Source: Theocolax elegans
Taxonomy: Eukaryota > Arthropoda > Insecta > Hymenoptera > Cerocephalidae
NCBI GenBank assembly: GCA_026168455.1
Contig: CM047429.1
Span: forward strand, 53,885,027-53,949,026
Direction: 5' to 3'
Length of the DNA stretch: 64,000 nt
A model generated the notes under the pieces. It worked only from the letters and a program-made list of their open reading frames with translations. It did no database searches and had not been told where the DNA came from. Both the position numbers and the translations under genes were made by a program. The stretch's first letter is position 1. Each line of letters begins with the position of its first letter. Shown piece after piece: positions 1 through 12,617 of the stretch.

Positions 1-2880
1 AAGGTAATTTAATTATTGGTTTTAAATTTAGAAATATTAAATTATTTCTCGTATACATATGCAGTGATGTAAAAGTTGGTCAACAACATGTTATATTCAG
101 TCGATGTACCAAATTAAAATACCATTTTATAAATTCAAACGTAAATTTTTCAATAGAGTCCAACAAACAATGTCTACGAGATTTTTTTCACATTTTAATA
201 TGAAGAAATTTTTTTTAATGTGTAAGATCAAGTTTGCTTTCTTTTCATTTTTAAAACTTTTTCAATTTTCGATTTTTGTGATCTTTTGTTAAAAAAATCA
301 TTAATCCTATTCGTAAATTTACTTAAGTAATATATAGATTCTCTTCAGTTAATTTTATGAACTTTTCAATTAAGTAACTTGGTTAGAAGGTCGTAGTCTA
401 AAATTCCATCTTGGCTCTCACGCTGCTCAATGAAAAAAAATCGGAAAAAAGTGCTAGGCATCCCTGATATTGAATAGCATTTTACAAGGTTACAGCTAAG
501 AAAATCTATTTTTTACTCAAACAAGTTCCAAAGAAATTTTAGATAATACGAGCAGTACAGTGTCTTCATCTATAACATAAATATCCTTAAATAATGAAGT
601 ATCTTTAATTTTACTTAGGAGAGTAGATGAATGCAATGAGATAACCAATGAAACAACTTAAATATGATATAGTACTAAATTATAACACTATAATGTACAA
701 AAACCACGCTGCAACCTCAGAATAAAACATGATTTAACAGGTAAAGATTGTAAAGCGAGACTTTAAACACAGACGAATCGGAGGTTAATAGTTCCTTCCG
801 AGAGGAGCTGTGTTTTTTCGTACTACAACGTACTATTAACACAAAAGAGCTTCTAACAATGCCATTGTTCGATATATTAACGCGGTCAAAACCAAATACC
901 CGATACGACTTGCACGTATACATTGTTCTAGTGGTCCATTGAAATTTCTCGGTGTCGCGTTGGTATTTTGTGGGGCTTCAAAATGAGAAATTTTTTAATT
1001 TTTCCCTCATTCGGGTGCGCGCATCCTTCCATGTATATAACATACTAAATCGAAAGCTGTCGGCCGAATACTAAAATCTCCCACATCCACCGAATGATTT
1101 GCGGGAATTTTAAACGGGTGATATAACTTGTATAGATATAAATAACCGAAAAAAAATGATACGCCTACGCACCTACGCTTATTAGAGTGAGCTTTCTCGG
1201 CTCATTTCGACGACTCCTAAGCTTGGTGAGAAAAATTCCAATTACAAAAGTATCTGGGCCAATCGCGGAAAAGTACAGCCGTTCGTAAAAAAGATCACCG
1301 GCTCGTGTACGTATGTGGGAGAGAAAGACAAAAACGTAAGAATGGAAAATCGTGCGCGCGCATCAAAGAAAAGAAATAGCGCTTTTTTTTTCTCCTTCTT
1401 TTGATAGTCTCTCGCGCATTCTCTGAGCACCTTCGTAAACTGCCGTATACGTATTCCGTGTGAAATTGGAGAAAACATTTTTTTATTCGTCTTGTTTTAC
1501 GAAATGAAACTGGCAAGATTTGCGTTCTAAAACTAAAACAAATTTGGTTTTCTTTAAAATCCACTTTTGGTTTTTAATATATATATGTATCTACCCTAAC
1601 CTTAATTAGAAACCTATAAAAATGTATGCTTTACATACACATTTAAGTAGCCATAAATATTTTAATGGTATGTACATCTATTATAAAAAGTTTATTATAT
1701 ATTACAATTTTATAATTTGTCCAACTTATGGTGAAAAATGCCGTATTTCCTGTCGTAAAATATGTAATAAACTTACCAGGGTTTCAATATCAAAAGATTA
1801 AATATTTTTTGTAAATTAATTTGTTGCTGTATACATAATGAAAACCATTATGAGTACAAAAATATTTAAAATCAATATAAAAGGTATTTTAACTGTCAGA
1901 AAATTTGTTACATTCAAGATACTCTGACACATCATCTTATTTTGCGAATATTTCATTTGACTGTATTATTTGCAAGAATTAATATTGCAGGTGAAATTAT
2001 TCATTCAAACTTCATAATGTTTCTTAATACTAAAATACCTGTTTCATCAAAATTTCTAACTGAAAATTCTCTAAAGAGATTAATCGGTATTAAATTCGAA
2101 TGAAATATCTCGTTCGTATAGTATCTCGTACTGCGGTGAACTTTCGCGAAACTGTAATTGCGATTATAAACAAGGTCGATCTAAAACAGTACTTTCAACA
2201 AATAGTTCTTTTAAAATTACAACCTATTTGCTTTAAAAACCGAACAAGTGAAAATAGAATATTTAAAATAGTTGTATTTGCATAGAAATTGTGTATATAT
2301 TTCAAGTCTAAATTTTTTTATATAGACATACATATATATGTAAGTAAAGCATTTGAAAATCAATCATATTTTTCACCATTTTTAATTTGTTTATATTTGT
2401 ATGTATATATATTAAAACTTCAATAATACCCTTTCAAAATGAAACATTGTTAATTTATGATTAATAAAGTTGCTGATTTTTAAGTAATAAAAGTTTTTTT
2501 AATTATGCATTGATTATTAAATTCTATAGTAACGCCACTCATGTGAATACGGTGATTTAATAACGCAAACAATTTAAAAAATATTGTCATTTCATGTATT
2601 AAAAATATATAATGAACTATTTAAACTTGTTTAATAGCACTTTAATATATACATTAAACTATGTGAAAATAAGTAAACAGATAGTATTGTTTCACCGCAA
2701 ATACTATTGGTTTGACTTGATATTGATTGAAAGAACTCATTACATTAATTACTGTAAGTAATTGCGGTCGATGAACATCAATTCGTAGTATCGTGTTCGA
2801 AAGGAAATTAAATTTATTGTTGATATATATGGTCAAAATTTATTTATATAGCACGCAATGATCCTTTAAATACACAAACA
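1..2880. other. AT-rich upstream DNA, no gene seen
   Basis: AT-rich sequence upstream of the receptor gene. Only short, unconvincing open frames occur, none with a recognisable domain or typical codon use. A slightly CpG-richer stretch lies at about 930-1450. I see no RNA gene or mobile-element end here. Confidence 0.5.
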
Positions 2881-2882
2881 CG

Positions 2883-2901
2883 CATACATACATACATACA
2901 T

Positions 2902-2964
<63 letters not shown>
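2883..2964. repeat. Compound microsatellite (CATA)n(CA)n
   Basis: About nine CATA tetranucleotide units (roughly 2883-2918) pass directly into an uninterrupted CA dinucleotide run (to 2964). This is seen directly. It is a typical slippage-prone locus with no coding role. Confidence 0.95.
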
Positions 2965-2967
<3 letters not shown>

Positions 2968-4970
2968 TAAAATTTCGTCAATTTTCAAATGACACGTGCA
3001 GTTATATGTACAGTGAGTTCATTTCATCACGCAGATATATTCCAAAGTATTTGGATTAACTTCCTTTGATTACTCATGTATACAGTTACCTACCGATAAG
3101 TAGATCGAATCAATATACGTCCATCCAAACTTTTCGTACTCCCTTTCACTTTTTCTGTTAAGAGGATAAATCACCTGTAACGCATATTTTCTTTTTATTT
3201 GCATTAAAATTACATTTTTTGTAATGAATATTTTTATTGTCTTATATCAAAAAAAGTGTTTTTCATACTTTCACCTTACTTTATTGGGATCGAAATTTGA
3301 AAAAATTGTGATAAAGTCACCCGGTGTACACTTTATCTCTACGTTAACTTTATTTTTATGTTATTCTTTGTGTGATGAAAAATTTAAGATAGCCCTTCGT
3401 AGATTTAAATTTTGTAAACGTTTGTTTTAGTCAGCACACTTTTCGTCGCTATACGCGTACATATACTCCTAATTACATAAATTCATTTACCTAAAGAACA
3501 ATGCCTATTTTTATAATGAAGAAAATTGTAGTGTTATATGTATAAGATAATAAAGCGTAAATTCATTATTAAGGATTTTTTAATTCAGTTGGAATTCTTT
3601 TGTCGAGACTTAGTTAAATAGATGTAGTAGAGTAGTATATTAAATATTCATTCGTAATTTATTACTCTAGTAGTTATTAATTATAAAAATGTAACACATT
3701 TTTGTTATTTAAATGTATTAAAATAATTAAGCTTCATAATTCTGTAATTTCTGCATTTATTTTTAGTCGGGAAAATTTCTTTATAAAAATTAAGAGGAAA
3801 TCATCTAATATTTACTCACGTTTAAATTTGCGTATCATATAAATTATATAAAATTATGCACGATAAAATCCATAATTGAAATATTCCTGAGAATTATAGA
3901 TAAATACCAGATTAAAAAAAAGTATTAGATATAAAAAATTCAAATAAGTTTAAAGTTTTATAAAATGCCTTGAGCATTATGTATTCTTTACTACTTTATT
4001 ATATATCACATTTTAATAAAAATAAAGAATAAGAAAACGTTCGATTTTATGTTGAACGAAATTCAATAAAAATTAACTAGCTGCCTGAATACACCACCGT
4101 CCATTTCCGGTTGAATAACTGCAAATACACTCGAGCGGTAATAAACACTTGGAAAATTTAAATATTTCCACCATCGAATTTTCGAGGGTGGAATAAAGAA
4201 ATCGCAAACGCAAATGCACTGTAAAAAAAAAGTAAAGAAAACGGTTTATCCCGATGCAGTTGCTTAGCTTCCATTTATGCGAGACCCATACATTAAGTAG
4301 AACCCAAGCATTTTTCTAAAAGTCTGCACCGTATGTTACAGAAGTTGCCGTGTTCCAGTCTTATTCCATAAGATAAAATTTTCGTCTGCAAAGTGAAGGC
4401 GGAAAGGATTGTTGGTCCTTTGTGAGAAATCGAACGAAACAACGATGAAAAAAGAGCCGATCTAAATGTATTTGATGCCGCATCCAGCTTCCGAACAATG
4501 TCGGTAATGATAAAATATATATCTATTTTAGTAGTCTACATTTATTCTAATTTATTTGTTTTAAACTCAGACAAAACGATATGTTTTAATTTACCGTTTA
4601 ATTATTTTCCAATCAATGTATGTTCACTGATATCAATTAGTGTAACGCGTATACTTTCTTTCTTTATTATCTTATAACTTTTGATAAAGAAACAATAGTT
4701 TATGTTTTCTTTAGTAATGTTGCATATTACCGAAACAAATCAATTAATCATTATATCTACAGAAATAAAAAATATAAAAGCTTATTTTTCAATACAAATA
4801 TATATATATATATGCTACCATCTCTTAATCAAATTAATTGTAGTTATAATTATATTAAATGATTCGACATTTTAAACATTTAAATATTTTGTTTAATAAA
4901 TTCTCTATAGATGAATATTTATAAAATTACAAATAGATTTTTTTACTAATACAAAGTATTACTTTAATAT
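2965..4970. other. AT-rich upstream DNA, no gene seen
   Basis: AT-rich non-coding DNA. I find no open frame with protein-like composition and no RNA gene or transposon terminus. Confidence 0.45.
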
Positions 4971-5900
4971 TTTACAAATTTAATTCCACAGCGTGCAAGG
5001 AAAAATAAGTAAACGTGGAATGCACATACGAAAAGAGTTTGGAATCTTCAGTATCATCGACGAAAAATGTGTAACAACCACCGACGAATATACATCGTGA
5101 AAAGCGACGACAGCCCGAATGACAGGAGGTGAAACGAACGGAGCTACATCGATATACTTTCATTCGAATCTTGTTATCGCCCGGCCGGTTTTAACGAGGC
5201 AAACGAAACGACCCAGCCGGAAATATCGTAATTTCGTAGAAAAATCATCGTCTTACCCTTTTTTTGTTCTTTCTCTCAACGATATTCCTTGGAAGGATTA
5301 CGACAAAGCCGATGATAAGGAGGGTCGGTTGATTAGCGAATTCGCTTAAGAGGAAAACTAAAGCAGTTCAGGGGTAGATTTTGCAGGAAACGCGCTCGGC
5401 TTTCTTCATCTCATGAGCGCGTCGATTGAATTCAACCAAGATTGTATCTGTTTTATAACGATACCGATTAGACGACGGATAAATTAAATTTTCCTTTTTT
5501 TTCACCGCAAGTTCAACTAGGCCGTAACGGTACGGATTTATTAACGGTCTAGGTAGAAATGAGTATATAAAAACGATACAATAAGAGGTATAACACATTT
5601 ATCAAATAATCAATTAATGTATGAACCTAGCCTGGTTTCCGTAAAAGAAAATCGAAGGATCCTCCTTAATTAAACCATCTTATCGCGATAAACACATAAA
5701 ACGACGGAATAAAATGTAACGGCAGGATATAGAAGAGAAGAAAAAAAATTCGTGGGGGAATGACGGGCAGTTGGCCCCGTTTCGGGCGGCCGCCGCCGCA
5801 GGTCGGCCGAAATCGGAGGAAATGACGGAGGTACGACGCCGCTTGATCGTCAGCTGAGGAGCGCCGACAGAAAGGGAGCCACCTAATAAAAGCGCCGGGG
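4971..5900. promoter_or_regulatory. CpG-rich islet, candidate promoter or 5' exon region
   Basis: This stretch is clearly richer in G+C and CpG than its surroundings. Its densest part is about 5755-5905, with runs such as GGGCGGCCGCCGCCGCAGG and an E-box-like CAGCTG near 5850. It ends about 2.2 kb before the first coding exon of the tachykinin-type receptor on the same strand. In AT-rich insect genomes such islets often mark promoters or untranslated first exons. I see no clear TATA or initiator arrangement that fixes a start, so the promoter role is an inference from composition and position only. Confidence 0.3.
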
Positions 5901-8037
5901 TAAAGCTCGATTTCTTTCTTACTTCTTTGTTTTTTTTCTTCTTGCTCTCTTCTTACAAAGTTCCGTATCGGTCGTTTTTTTGTATGAGCCGAGAGCTTCT
6001 GTTGGATTAAGGCTAGGGCTTACTCTTTCTTTTCTCGACTTTGGTCGAGTGGAATTTTCATTGGGACTTCAATTTAAATTTTATCGGAATGAGAAGCAAG
6101 TTTTTTAAGGTTTGCCATTCAAGTTGACAAACTTAAGTTTTGTTATTCGAACATTTTTCAAAAGAATTCTTTTCGATTGATATTTAATTATAACACCTGT
6201 GAATTCTCATACTATCTATACAGCAAATGTAATTTTGAAAATACTAAAATAATTTACTTACTAAGTAAAACGAACATTTCATTATGTAGATTCCTAAATT
6301 TTTCGACTAACAATAACTGTGCAATATTCAAAGAAATTAAAAGAATCTTTAATGTATAAATTAGTCACATTTTTAAAATTACGGTATAAAATGACTGATT
6401 ATAACTTATAACGTAGTTATTCCAACAATGCATTAAATATGGACAAATTTCTACCAGAGAGCAACAAGAAATGATAATTTTAATTTTTTAATTTTAAATT
6501 GTATCTCATTCTTCTCTTTCTTTCATTTATATATATTTAGTTATACATTTGAGAAAATAAAACAATATGTAGTTTGTTTGATTGCAAGTAAAATTTTATC
6601 TAAATAATACATTCATTTTAATATTTTATAACTATCTTATAAAAATTTAAGCATTAGAATTCAAGTACCATTCTGTTAAAATTTTTTCTTCATTGCATAA
6701 ATAACCAATATATCGTGTAAAATTTATTTAAAATAATTCTGTATTGACAAGCATGTTTTATACCGGCTATTTTTTACATTTTTTCGGTTATAAGATAAAC
6801 CAATAAAATTTGTGATATCGACTATATCACAAACCGTGCAATCGTAAAATGCTATACATTTTTACTAACAGGCACATCATGCGTGATCGGAATAAAAATT
6901 CATTCAGGACTCACGAAATTCAAATACATTTCGCGGTGTTATCAGCAATACCTATACTATTTTTTAACTTTAAGTTTTCTGATAACAATAAATATGAAAT
7001 TATATCTGTATACCTTGTTATAAATAATTAAATAAAGTAAAATTCTAAATTGAAAAAAATTTTAATAGACATATTTCCTTAAACATACGAATTATTTACA
7101 GTTTTTTAAATAATCCATTAAAAAATAATTTTTGATATTGCAATAATAAATAATGCATCAGTTTTGCTATTATCTAAACAAAATAAATGATAAAAGCTTT
7201 TATATTGTGTAAAAAAGACGATATCTGTAAGAGTTATATTGTTCATCGCTGTACATTAAAAACAATGGCATAGAGCACTTGATTTAGTTAAAAGAATCTA
7301 TGGATTCTTTAGTTCAAATCCATTCGATCAAATACGTCCAGTTTTTGAACATCTGAACAAATAAATTTAAAGTGTAAATTTTAATTGTATCTTACGAGTA
7401 AGTTTTGTTAAATATGTATTTTTATCTTCTGTTATCACTTTTTACTCTATTTTGAAACACACATAATAAACTTGGATTATTTTTTAACTATTATTCAAAC
7501 CAAATAAAGTTGACCGATAATAAATTAATAACTAGTCTAAATGAATAAAACGAAATGATCGATAGTTCACCAACAATATGCATTATTGCTATAGATTAAT
7601 TATTACATTTCTTTTTATTTTTAATAAAATTGAATGTAAAAGTAATTTTAAACATTATAAAAGAAATATTGACCTGTATGTGTTTACACAATTTCTGATA
7701 AATTTCAAAACTAATTTCTAGTTAAAATTGAGTAAAATTTGTTAAAAACATATTAAACACTTGTACCGCGGTTTTATATACATATTGGTATTATACATTC
7801 ATATTTTTCCGAATATTAATCGATGTTACAAAGGAAAACGAAAACTAAAATATACGAGAACGATAAACTGCATGTTAAAATAACGAGCCATCGTGATTTT
7901 GCAATCCAACATCGAGACTTGCAAACAAACTCGAACGAACCCGTAAACGAAATTAGAAAAGTTGGTATTCTCGAGTACTCAAACCTAAGACCTTTAAAAA
8001 GAGTAAACCCGTTAACAAGTTGTAACACTATATTCTA
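5901..8037. other. AT-rich DNA directly upstream of the receptor coding exon
   Basis: AT-rich sequence without recognisable coding content. The last part (about 7820-8074) becomes more balanced in composition and may be 5' UTR. A sequence ending TATATTCTAG at 8037 could be a splice acceptor for a UTR exon joined to the coding exon, but this cannot be decided from the sequence alone. Confidence 0.4.
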
Positions 8038-8074
8038 GCGCTCTAAAGAAGACAACCCCGGATCTTCGGAAACG

Positions 8075-8565
8075 ATGGCGCTCGAAGAGCCGTTCCTCAA
8101 GTCGTTCGTACACGGAGGCTCGTTCCTTAATGGGACCGAACTCGCCTCGGCGATCACGACCCCTTGGCCAATGTATTACGACGAGCTTTCCGAGTTAAAC
8201 TCTACAAACGCGAGCTTTGCCGATTTAGAGGACCAGAATTCAAATAAATTCATTCTACCCTGGTGGCGTCAAATCATCTGGACGGTACTGTTCGCTGGGA
8301 TGATCGTCGTGGCGACCGGGGGTAATCTCATAGTCATCTGGATCGTCCTTGCTCACAAGCGCATGCGCACTGTCACCAATTACTTTTTGGTCAATCTGAG
8401 CATAGCCGATGCTATGGTCTCGACCTTGAACGTCATATTCAACTATACGTATATGCTGAACAGTCACTGGCCCTTTGGGAATTTGTACTGCAAGATCAGC
8501 CAGTTCATTGCTGTCATCACCATTTGCGCAAGCGTATTCACACTCATGGCGATATCCATCGATAG
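8075..8565 (+). CDS. TkR99D: Tachykinin-type GPCR, coding exon 1 (N-terminus to TM3)
   Basis: This is the first coding exon of a class A neuropeptide GPCR that binds tachykinin-related peptides at the plasma membrane of neurons and other cells. The extracellular N-terminus (residues 1-66) has three N-glycosylation sequons (N19, N42, N45) and no evident signal peptide. TM1 is about 67-93 with the conserved GN pair (N84), TM2 about 103-127 with D112, and TM3 about 138-161. C139 is the likely partner of the ECL2 disulfide. The exon stops inside the DRY motif: AG then GTGAG at 8566. The next exon, 48.7 kb downstream, supplies the missing base in phase. The pattern around TM1-TM3 fits the insect TkR99D/DTKR branch better than TkR86C, from remembered family sequences. 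The ATG at 8075 starts a compact N-terminus of expected length. An additional 5' non-coding exon is possible. Confidence 0.88.
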
Positions 8566-10292
8566 GTGAGTTGGTTTTATACTTTATTTTATTAATTAAC
8601 CTGGGTTAACGCACTTCGTTTATGCACAATCATCACCAATTTTTCACGAAAAAATTAACATTTTTGACGAGACAGCTAATCCGATCGAAAACCAATATTT
8701 TAAACGCGTGCATGTATATACGTCAACTCTTCCAAACGATCTTACAATATTTCAATCGAACAGAGATAAAATGTGTATTACATTTTTAAAAATGAGATTC
8801 ACACTTTATTGCAAGTACTCTTCCCATAATAAGGATAAACTGTACTCCTACGAGTGCAACTTTAAATATTTAAATAACATTACTATTAATCACTCATTAT
8901 ACTAACTTATCGTTATGTTAATTAAAAAGTTTTCAAAGAAATAAAAATTTAACTAGTAGGTCACGTTCGTTTTATTTTCTTTTAATTTCCTCTTGAATTT
9001 TGTTTTATCAAACCAACGCATAAAAAATAGTTTTGCAAATAAGTTCCTTATACAAGTAGAAATAGGTTTATCTCAATCTCAACTCGTAAATTATTTTTCT
9101 AACTTTAACATCAGCTTATCATTTTCTTTAATTAACTGATAATAATTAACGGAAAATTAACGCATACATGACTCATTAATTCATACTGTCATAAAATTCG
9201 TTGAAAAATTTGCAATTTTAATTATATTTCTATAAGTTCTAAATGCACCTTTATAGCTTGAAAACTTATGAATAATGTAAATATGTAAAAAAAGAGGAAT
9301 ATATACTTAAATGTATAAGAGGTAATGTATTGTTATAATTACGTGAATTTACATTTAGTGGGAAAAGTTATAAATATTATAGATGATTGTCTGTAGATGA
9401 TTAACAAGAAAATGAAGTGTAAAACAAATTTTTCACGAAAATAAAAATAGTACATTACGGCACAAGTGCGCAAAATAGGCGACTCCCGCACGAGTCGGAT
9501 TTATGTTTCACTCGGGCGGCAAAAAGAGAAATGCGATAGTCACCTATATGCGCATGTGTATCGTATACTATTATGCGTGAGGAGTTAGAAAAAATTTTGT
9601 TTTACTATCAACATAATTTTTTTTCGTTCCTATAAAAAATCTTATTTTCCTATAAATCTGGCAACTGTCCCTATGAACATAAAACGAAATGAATTATACT
9701 AAAGCATTTTAACGTTACAATTCCATTTATTAAATTAAGGTTTAACCTTGTCAAGGAAATAAAGTGTTCTATCTTTACAGCTCCGTAAATTACTCTCTCC
9801 AAAATGAACCCAAATTGGATTGAAATTTTCTAGTCTATTGCACTATACTATTCACGTTACAAATATAAAACAACGCTTAAGTCGCGTATACACCGTTTCA
9901 CTTTAAAATCAATGAAAACAGTCAATTATTGATGGTTATTTATTTGCCGATACTGACATATTGATGATTGGTTTATTTTGACGAATTTTACATTTTCCAT
10001 CACATACGCCTCTAGAAAATATTGTTAGAAATGTTTATTTTTAATAATTATTGTACGTTACAAAACTTATGTGTTTAATGATTTTATTTGATTTCACACT
10101 TTCTACAGTACCACCGTAAACGCCAATTCTTTTAGTTCGTTTTTTAAATGAAATTCTAGGAATTAAGAAAGTTTCTTACACCTATCGAATGATAAATTCC
10201 AGCTACTTATTTCCCAATAGACGATAAACTTTTGGTGATTGTAAATTAAAATTCAATACTTGGTCTCACAAAGCAATTATTAATATAATAAA
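8566..10292. other. AT-rich intron DNA, nothing recognised
   Basis: Start of the receptor intron after the donor site. It is AT-rich with no open frame resembling a known protein and no transposon termini before 10293. Confidence 0.5.
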
Positions 10293-10310
10293 TCGTCGTT
10301 CCCCGATAAG

Positions 10311-10498
10311 AAGGTGCTACCTCGGAATCCGGTTGTAAAAGGTCCTACCTCGGAGTCCGGTTATAAAAGGTGCTACCTCGGAGTCCGGTTATAAAAGGTG
10401 CTACCTCGGAGTCCGGTTATAAAAGGTGCTACCTTGGAGTCCGGTTATAAAAGGTGCTAACTCGGAGTCCGGTTATAAAAGGTGATAACTCAGGAGCG
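10311..10498 (+). repeat. 28-bp tandem repeat array in left foldback arm
   Basis: Six 28-bp units (10311-10478) with the core GGTGCTACCTCGGAGTCCGG, followed by a partial, diverged seventh unit. The first and last units carry the most changes. The same number of units occurs in inverted orientation at about 27230-27398. Confidence 0.93.
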
Positions 10499-10574
10499 AA
10501 ATTTCAGTCTATGATTTTAAGTTGGTACTACTGCAAGTGTAAGCTCAGCAATAAGATTGACAATTGTTTTTGGC

Positions 10575-10578
10575 AATT
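10575..10578. other. Target-site duplication AATT, left copy
   Basis: AATT immediately precedes the TG of the 5' LTR and recurs at 26279-26282 immediately after the CA of the 3' LTR. The inverted arm at the right end of the foldback element contains the uninterrupted sequence with a single copy, which confirms a 4-bp duplication on integration. Confidence 0.92.
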
Positions 10579-12600
10579 TGTGAGGTAAACCTCACACCAT
10601 TATTATATTATAATTTATATAAGGAGGGAAGCCTTGTCGAGGGGACGTACCTGAAATAAGACAAAGAATTATTAGTGTACATAGATAAATATAAGGTTAG
10701 CGTAAAGGAGATAGATATAAATGAAATAACATTTTTATACAATATCATACCTTTTGAGACGACGAGTCCTGGGTGATCCAACGCTGCTATCCATGTGAGT
10801 CCTGTCCTTGGAGGCGATGAGTCCTGGGTACTGTCCATCGTAGGTCCATTTCCCCTTGAGGCGATGAGTCCTGGGTGAACCTTTGGATCCTGGGTCCGCT
10901 CCTTGGTAGCGTTGGGTACCTGAAAGGTTAATAATAAATAAATCTAGAATATATATATATATAAGGTTAGGATAGTAGGATTAATAAAGGGATAAAGTGT
11001 AGTTATAATAAGGAAGTTATGTATGTGTGTAGGATAGTATGTATAGGATATAGGGATAGAGGTTAGGTAGAGAGTAAACACCGGCTACGAATCCTGGCCC
11101 GAGCCATTCTCGTCACCGATATTTTAGTACGTAAAGGGAAGGAATTAATAGGGTTTTATTTGATTTGTTGAGGAAATCGGAGTATTGGAGAAAGGAGGGA
11201 GTCAATAACAAAGAAGAGACGATACAACCATACCGTCACCGACGTCCAACCATGTTCCCACGTAGATCCAGTACCATCTCCCGACGACCTGGTGATGGAG
11301 AACGAAGGCAGCCACGAAGATGACGACCCAGGAACTGGTGCACTCTCCACAAACACAAGATAAAAACCCGTTCGCCGTCGTGTAAACAAACGACGCCCGA
11401 CTCGCGTGCAACGACTCGGCCGGCTGCTCGCATACTAGGGTCAGCGCGGCAGAGAGAGGGGGGCGGCGCTCGCTGCTCTCGCACATGCACGCCGCGGCAC
11501 ATGGCGGCGCACCGAGGAGGGGAACGACGGAATGAGCGGGAAGTAGCCATCTACAGCGTGTGTGTACGAGAGAGAAAGAAGACACACCTGTTGCATTGGT
11601 GGAGGCGCAAGTCAGTTCCTCAACGGAATACGGGTTATTTCGTTATTCTGTCACTGAGGAAAAGAAGATTGATACGGGAATAGATGGCGCGGACGGCGGT
11701 AACAGTTAATCATCTAATTAACCAAGAGGATATTATTGGTTGGAAAAGAAGGAAGAAGAAGACAATCAGCGCCGCGCGTTAACGAACTACGAGGACGAGC
11801 GGGATGCTACGAGTCCCGATCGTCATTCGTAGCCGGATAGTCTCATCGAGCGCACCTAGTTATTTTGATTGAGTAGTTCCATAGGAGTAATTTTTTATAA
11901 AGTAATAATTGTTCGAGTAGTAGGGTTAGTTCTGAAGAAGATTGTTTCTCATTGCGGTAAGTGGGCTGCACGGCCACCGATTAATTTAATAAATCGAGTA
12001 TCGCCGGGGATTTCTTGCGCGTCGCGTATAGACCTCCTGCGGGCCGCGCCGCCATTTTAGCACCTGCCGCGAATTCGAGTTGTCCGTATTAAGGGTTGGG
12101 AGACGGTTTATTAATTATTACCGGAGCTTATAAGACGCGAATATAGAGTTAATTAATTAACACTACGTAATTATCGGTGATCGGAAGATCGGGCTAGTTC
12201 GCGGGAACTTAACTTGTTGAATTTACTTCGTGTCCAAAATATTGTAACGGTGATCACCCGTAGTGATCGAAATTTGGAGTGAATAAATAGATTGAAATAA
12301 TTAGTGATTTGACCTAATTAAAATTATTGAGTTCTTAATTTATCGACCTGTACCTCGACAATTACCGCCACGCGTTTCTGAAGGAGATAGGATTCGTCGT
12401 TGGTTTCGCCACCTCCGTATTGGCGTTGGAGCCACGTCCTGAGGAGTCGTACCGGGAAATTAATTGTATTGGTAAGACCTGGCGCCCAGTGTAGTAATAA
12501 ATACGGTCTTACCGGATTTAAAGGTAACATATATATATATTAAATAAAGTGGAACCGAGTAGCGTGGTTTACGGGCCACGAAAGTGAGGACCACGTCACA
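10579..12600 (+). repeat. 5' long terminal repeat
   Basis: 2022-bp direct repeat of 24259-26278. It starts with an almost perfect palindrome (TGTGAGGTAAACCTCACA) and ends CCACGTCACA. It contains three copies of a GAG(G/A)CGA(T/C)GAGTCCTGGGT motif near 10756, 10811 and 10857, an AT-dinucleotide run near 10949, a CpG-rich part at about 11220-11830, a TATAAA at 11896, strong donor-like GTAAGT at 11957 and AATAAA at 12546. Small open frames on both strands look accidental. By eye it differs from the 3' copy by one AT unit and one C/T change four bases from the end. Confidence 0.97.
11896..11962 (+). promoter_or_regulatory. Candidate LTR promoter TATAAA and nearby splice donor
   Basis: TATAAA at 11896-11901 is the clearest TATA-like motif in the LTR. 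GCG|GTAAGT at 11957 is a near-consensus 5' splice site about 60 bp downstream. A second donor-like GGTAAGA lies at 12471-12477. If transcription starts about 30 bp after the TATA motif, the 11957 donor could splice a short leader onto the acceptor before ORF3. No transcript start is visible in the sequence, so this is an inference. Confidence 0.3.
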
Positions 12601-12603
12601 AAA

Positions 12604-12617
12604 TGGCGCCCAACGTG
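12604..12617 (+). other. Primer binding site, tRNA-Lys type
   Basis: TGGCGCCCAACGTG begins three bases after the 5' LTR. It is complementary to the 3' end of tRNA-Lys(CTT), the primer type known from lysine-primed retroelements whose binding sites begin the same way. Complementarity runs for about 14 bases and then ends, shorter than the usual 18. It would prime minus-strand DNA synthesis. Confidence 0.88.

Larger units (their letters stand above)
10293..10578. mobile_element. Left inverted arm of a foldback-type element, interrupted by the LTR insertion
   Basis: Starting at TCGTCGTTCCCCGATAAG, this arm is the reverse complement of the right end of the element (to 27416). Both arms contain six complete 28-bp tandem units plus a partial one, followed by matching unique sequence ending GGCAATT. 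The LTR retrotransposon is inserted after AATT at 10578, and the arm continues at 26283. Long inverted arms built of short tandem repeats are the hallmark of Foldback-like DNA elements. No transposase is present, so it is non-autonomous. The two arms differ at several positions and are older than the LTR insertion. I could not establish a target-site duplication for the outer ends. Confidence 0.8.

Noticed and set aside
10757..10880. CGATGAGTCC motifs resembling hammerhead ribozyme cores
   Set aside because: The essential CTGATGA core and a partner GAAA with flanking stems are missing.
11202..11585. Minus-strand 127- and 104-codon frames in the LTR (also at 24880-25263)
   Set aside because: Overlapping frames in a CpG-rich segment with no domain. 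Identity between the two copies only reflects LTR identity.
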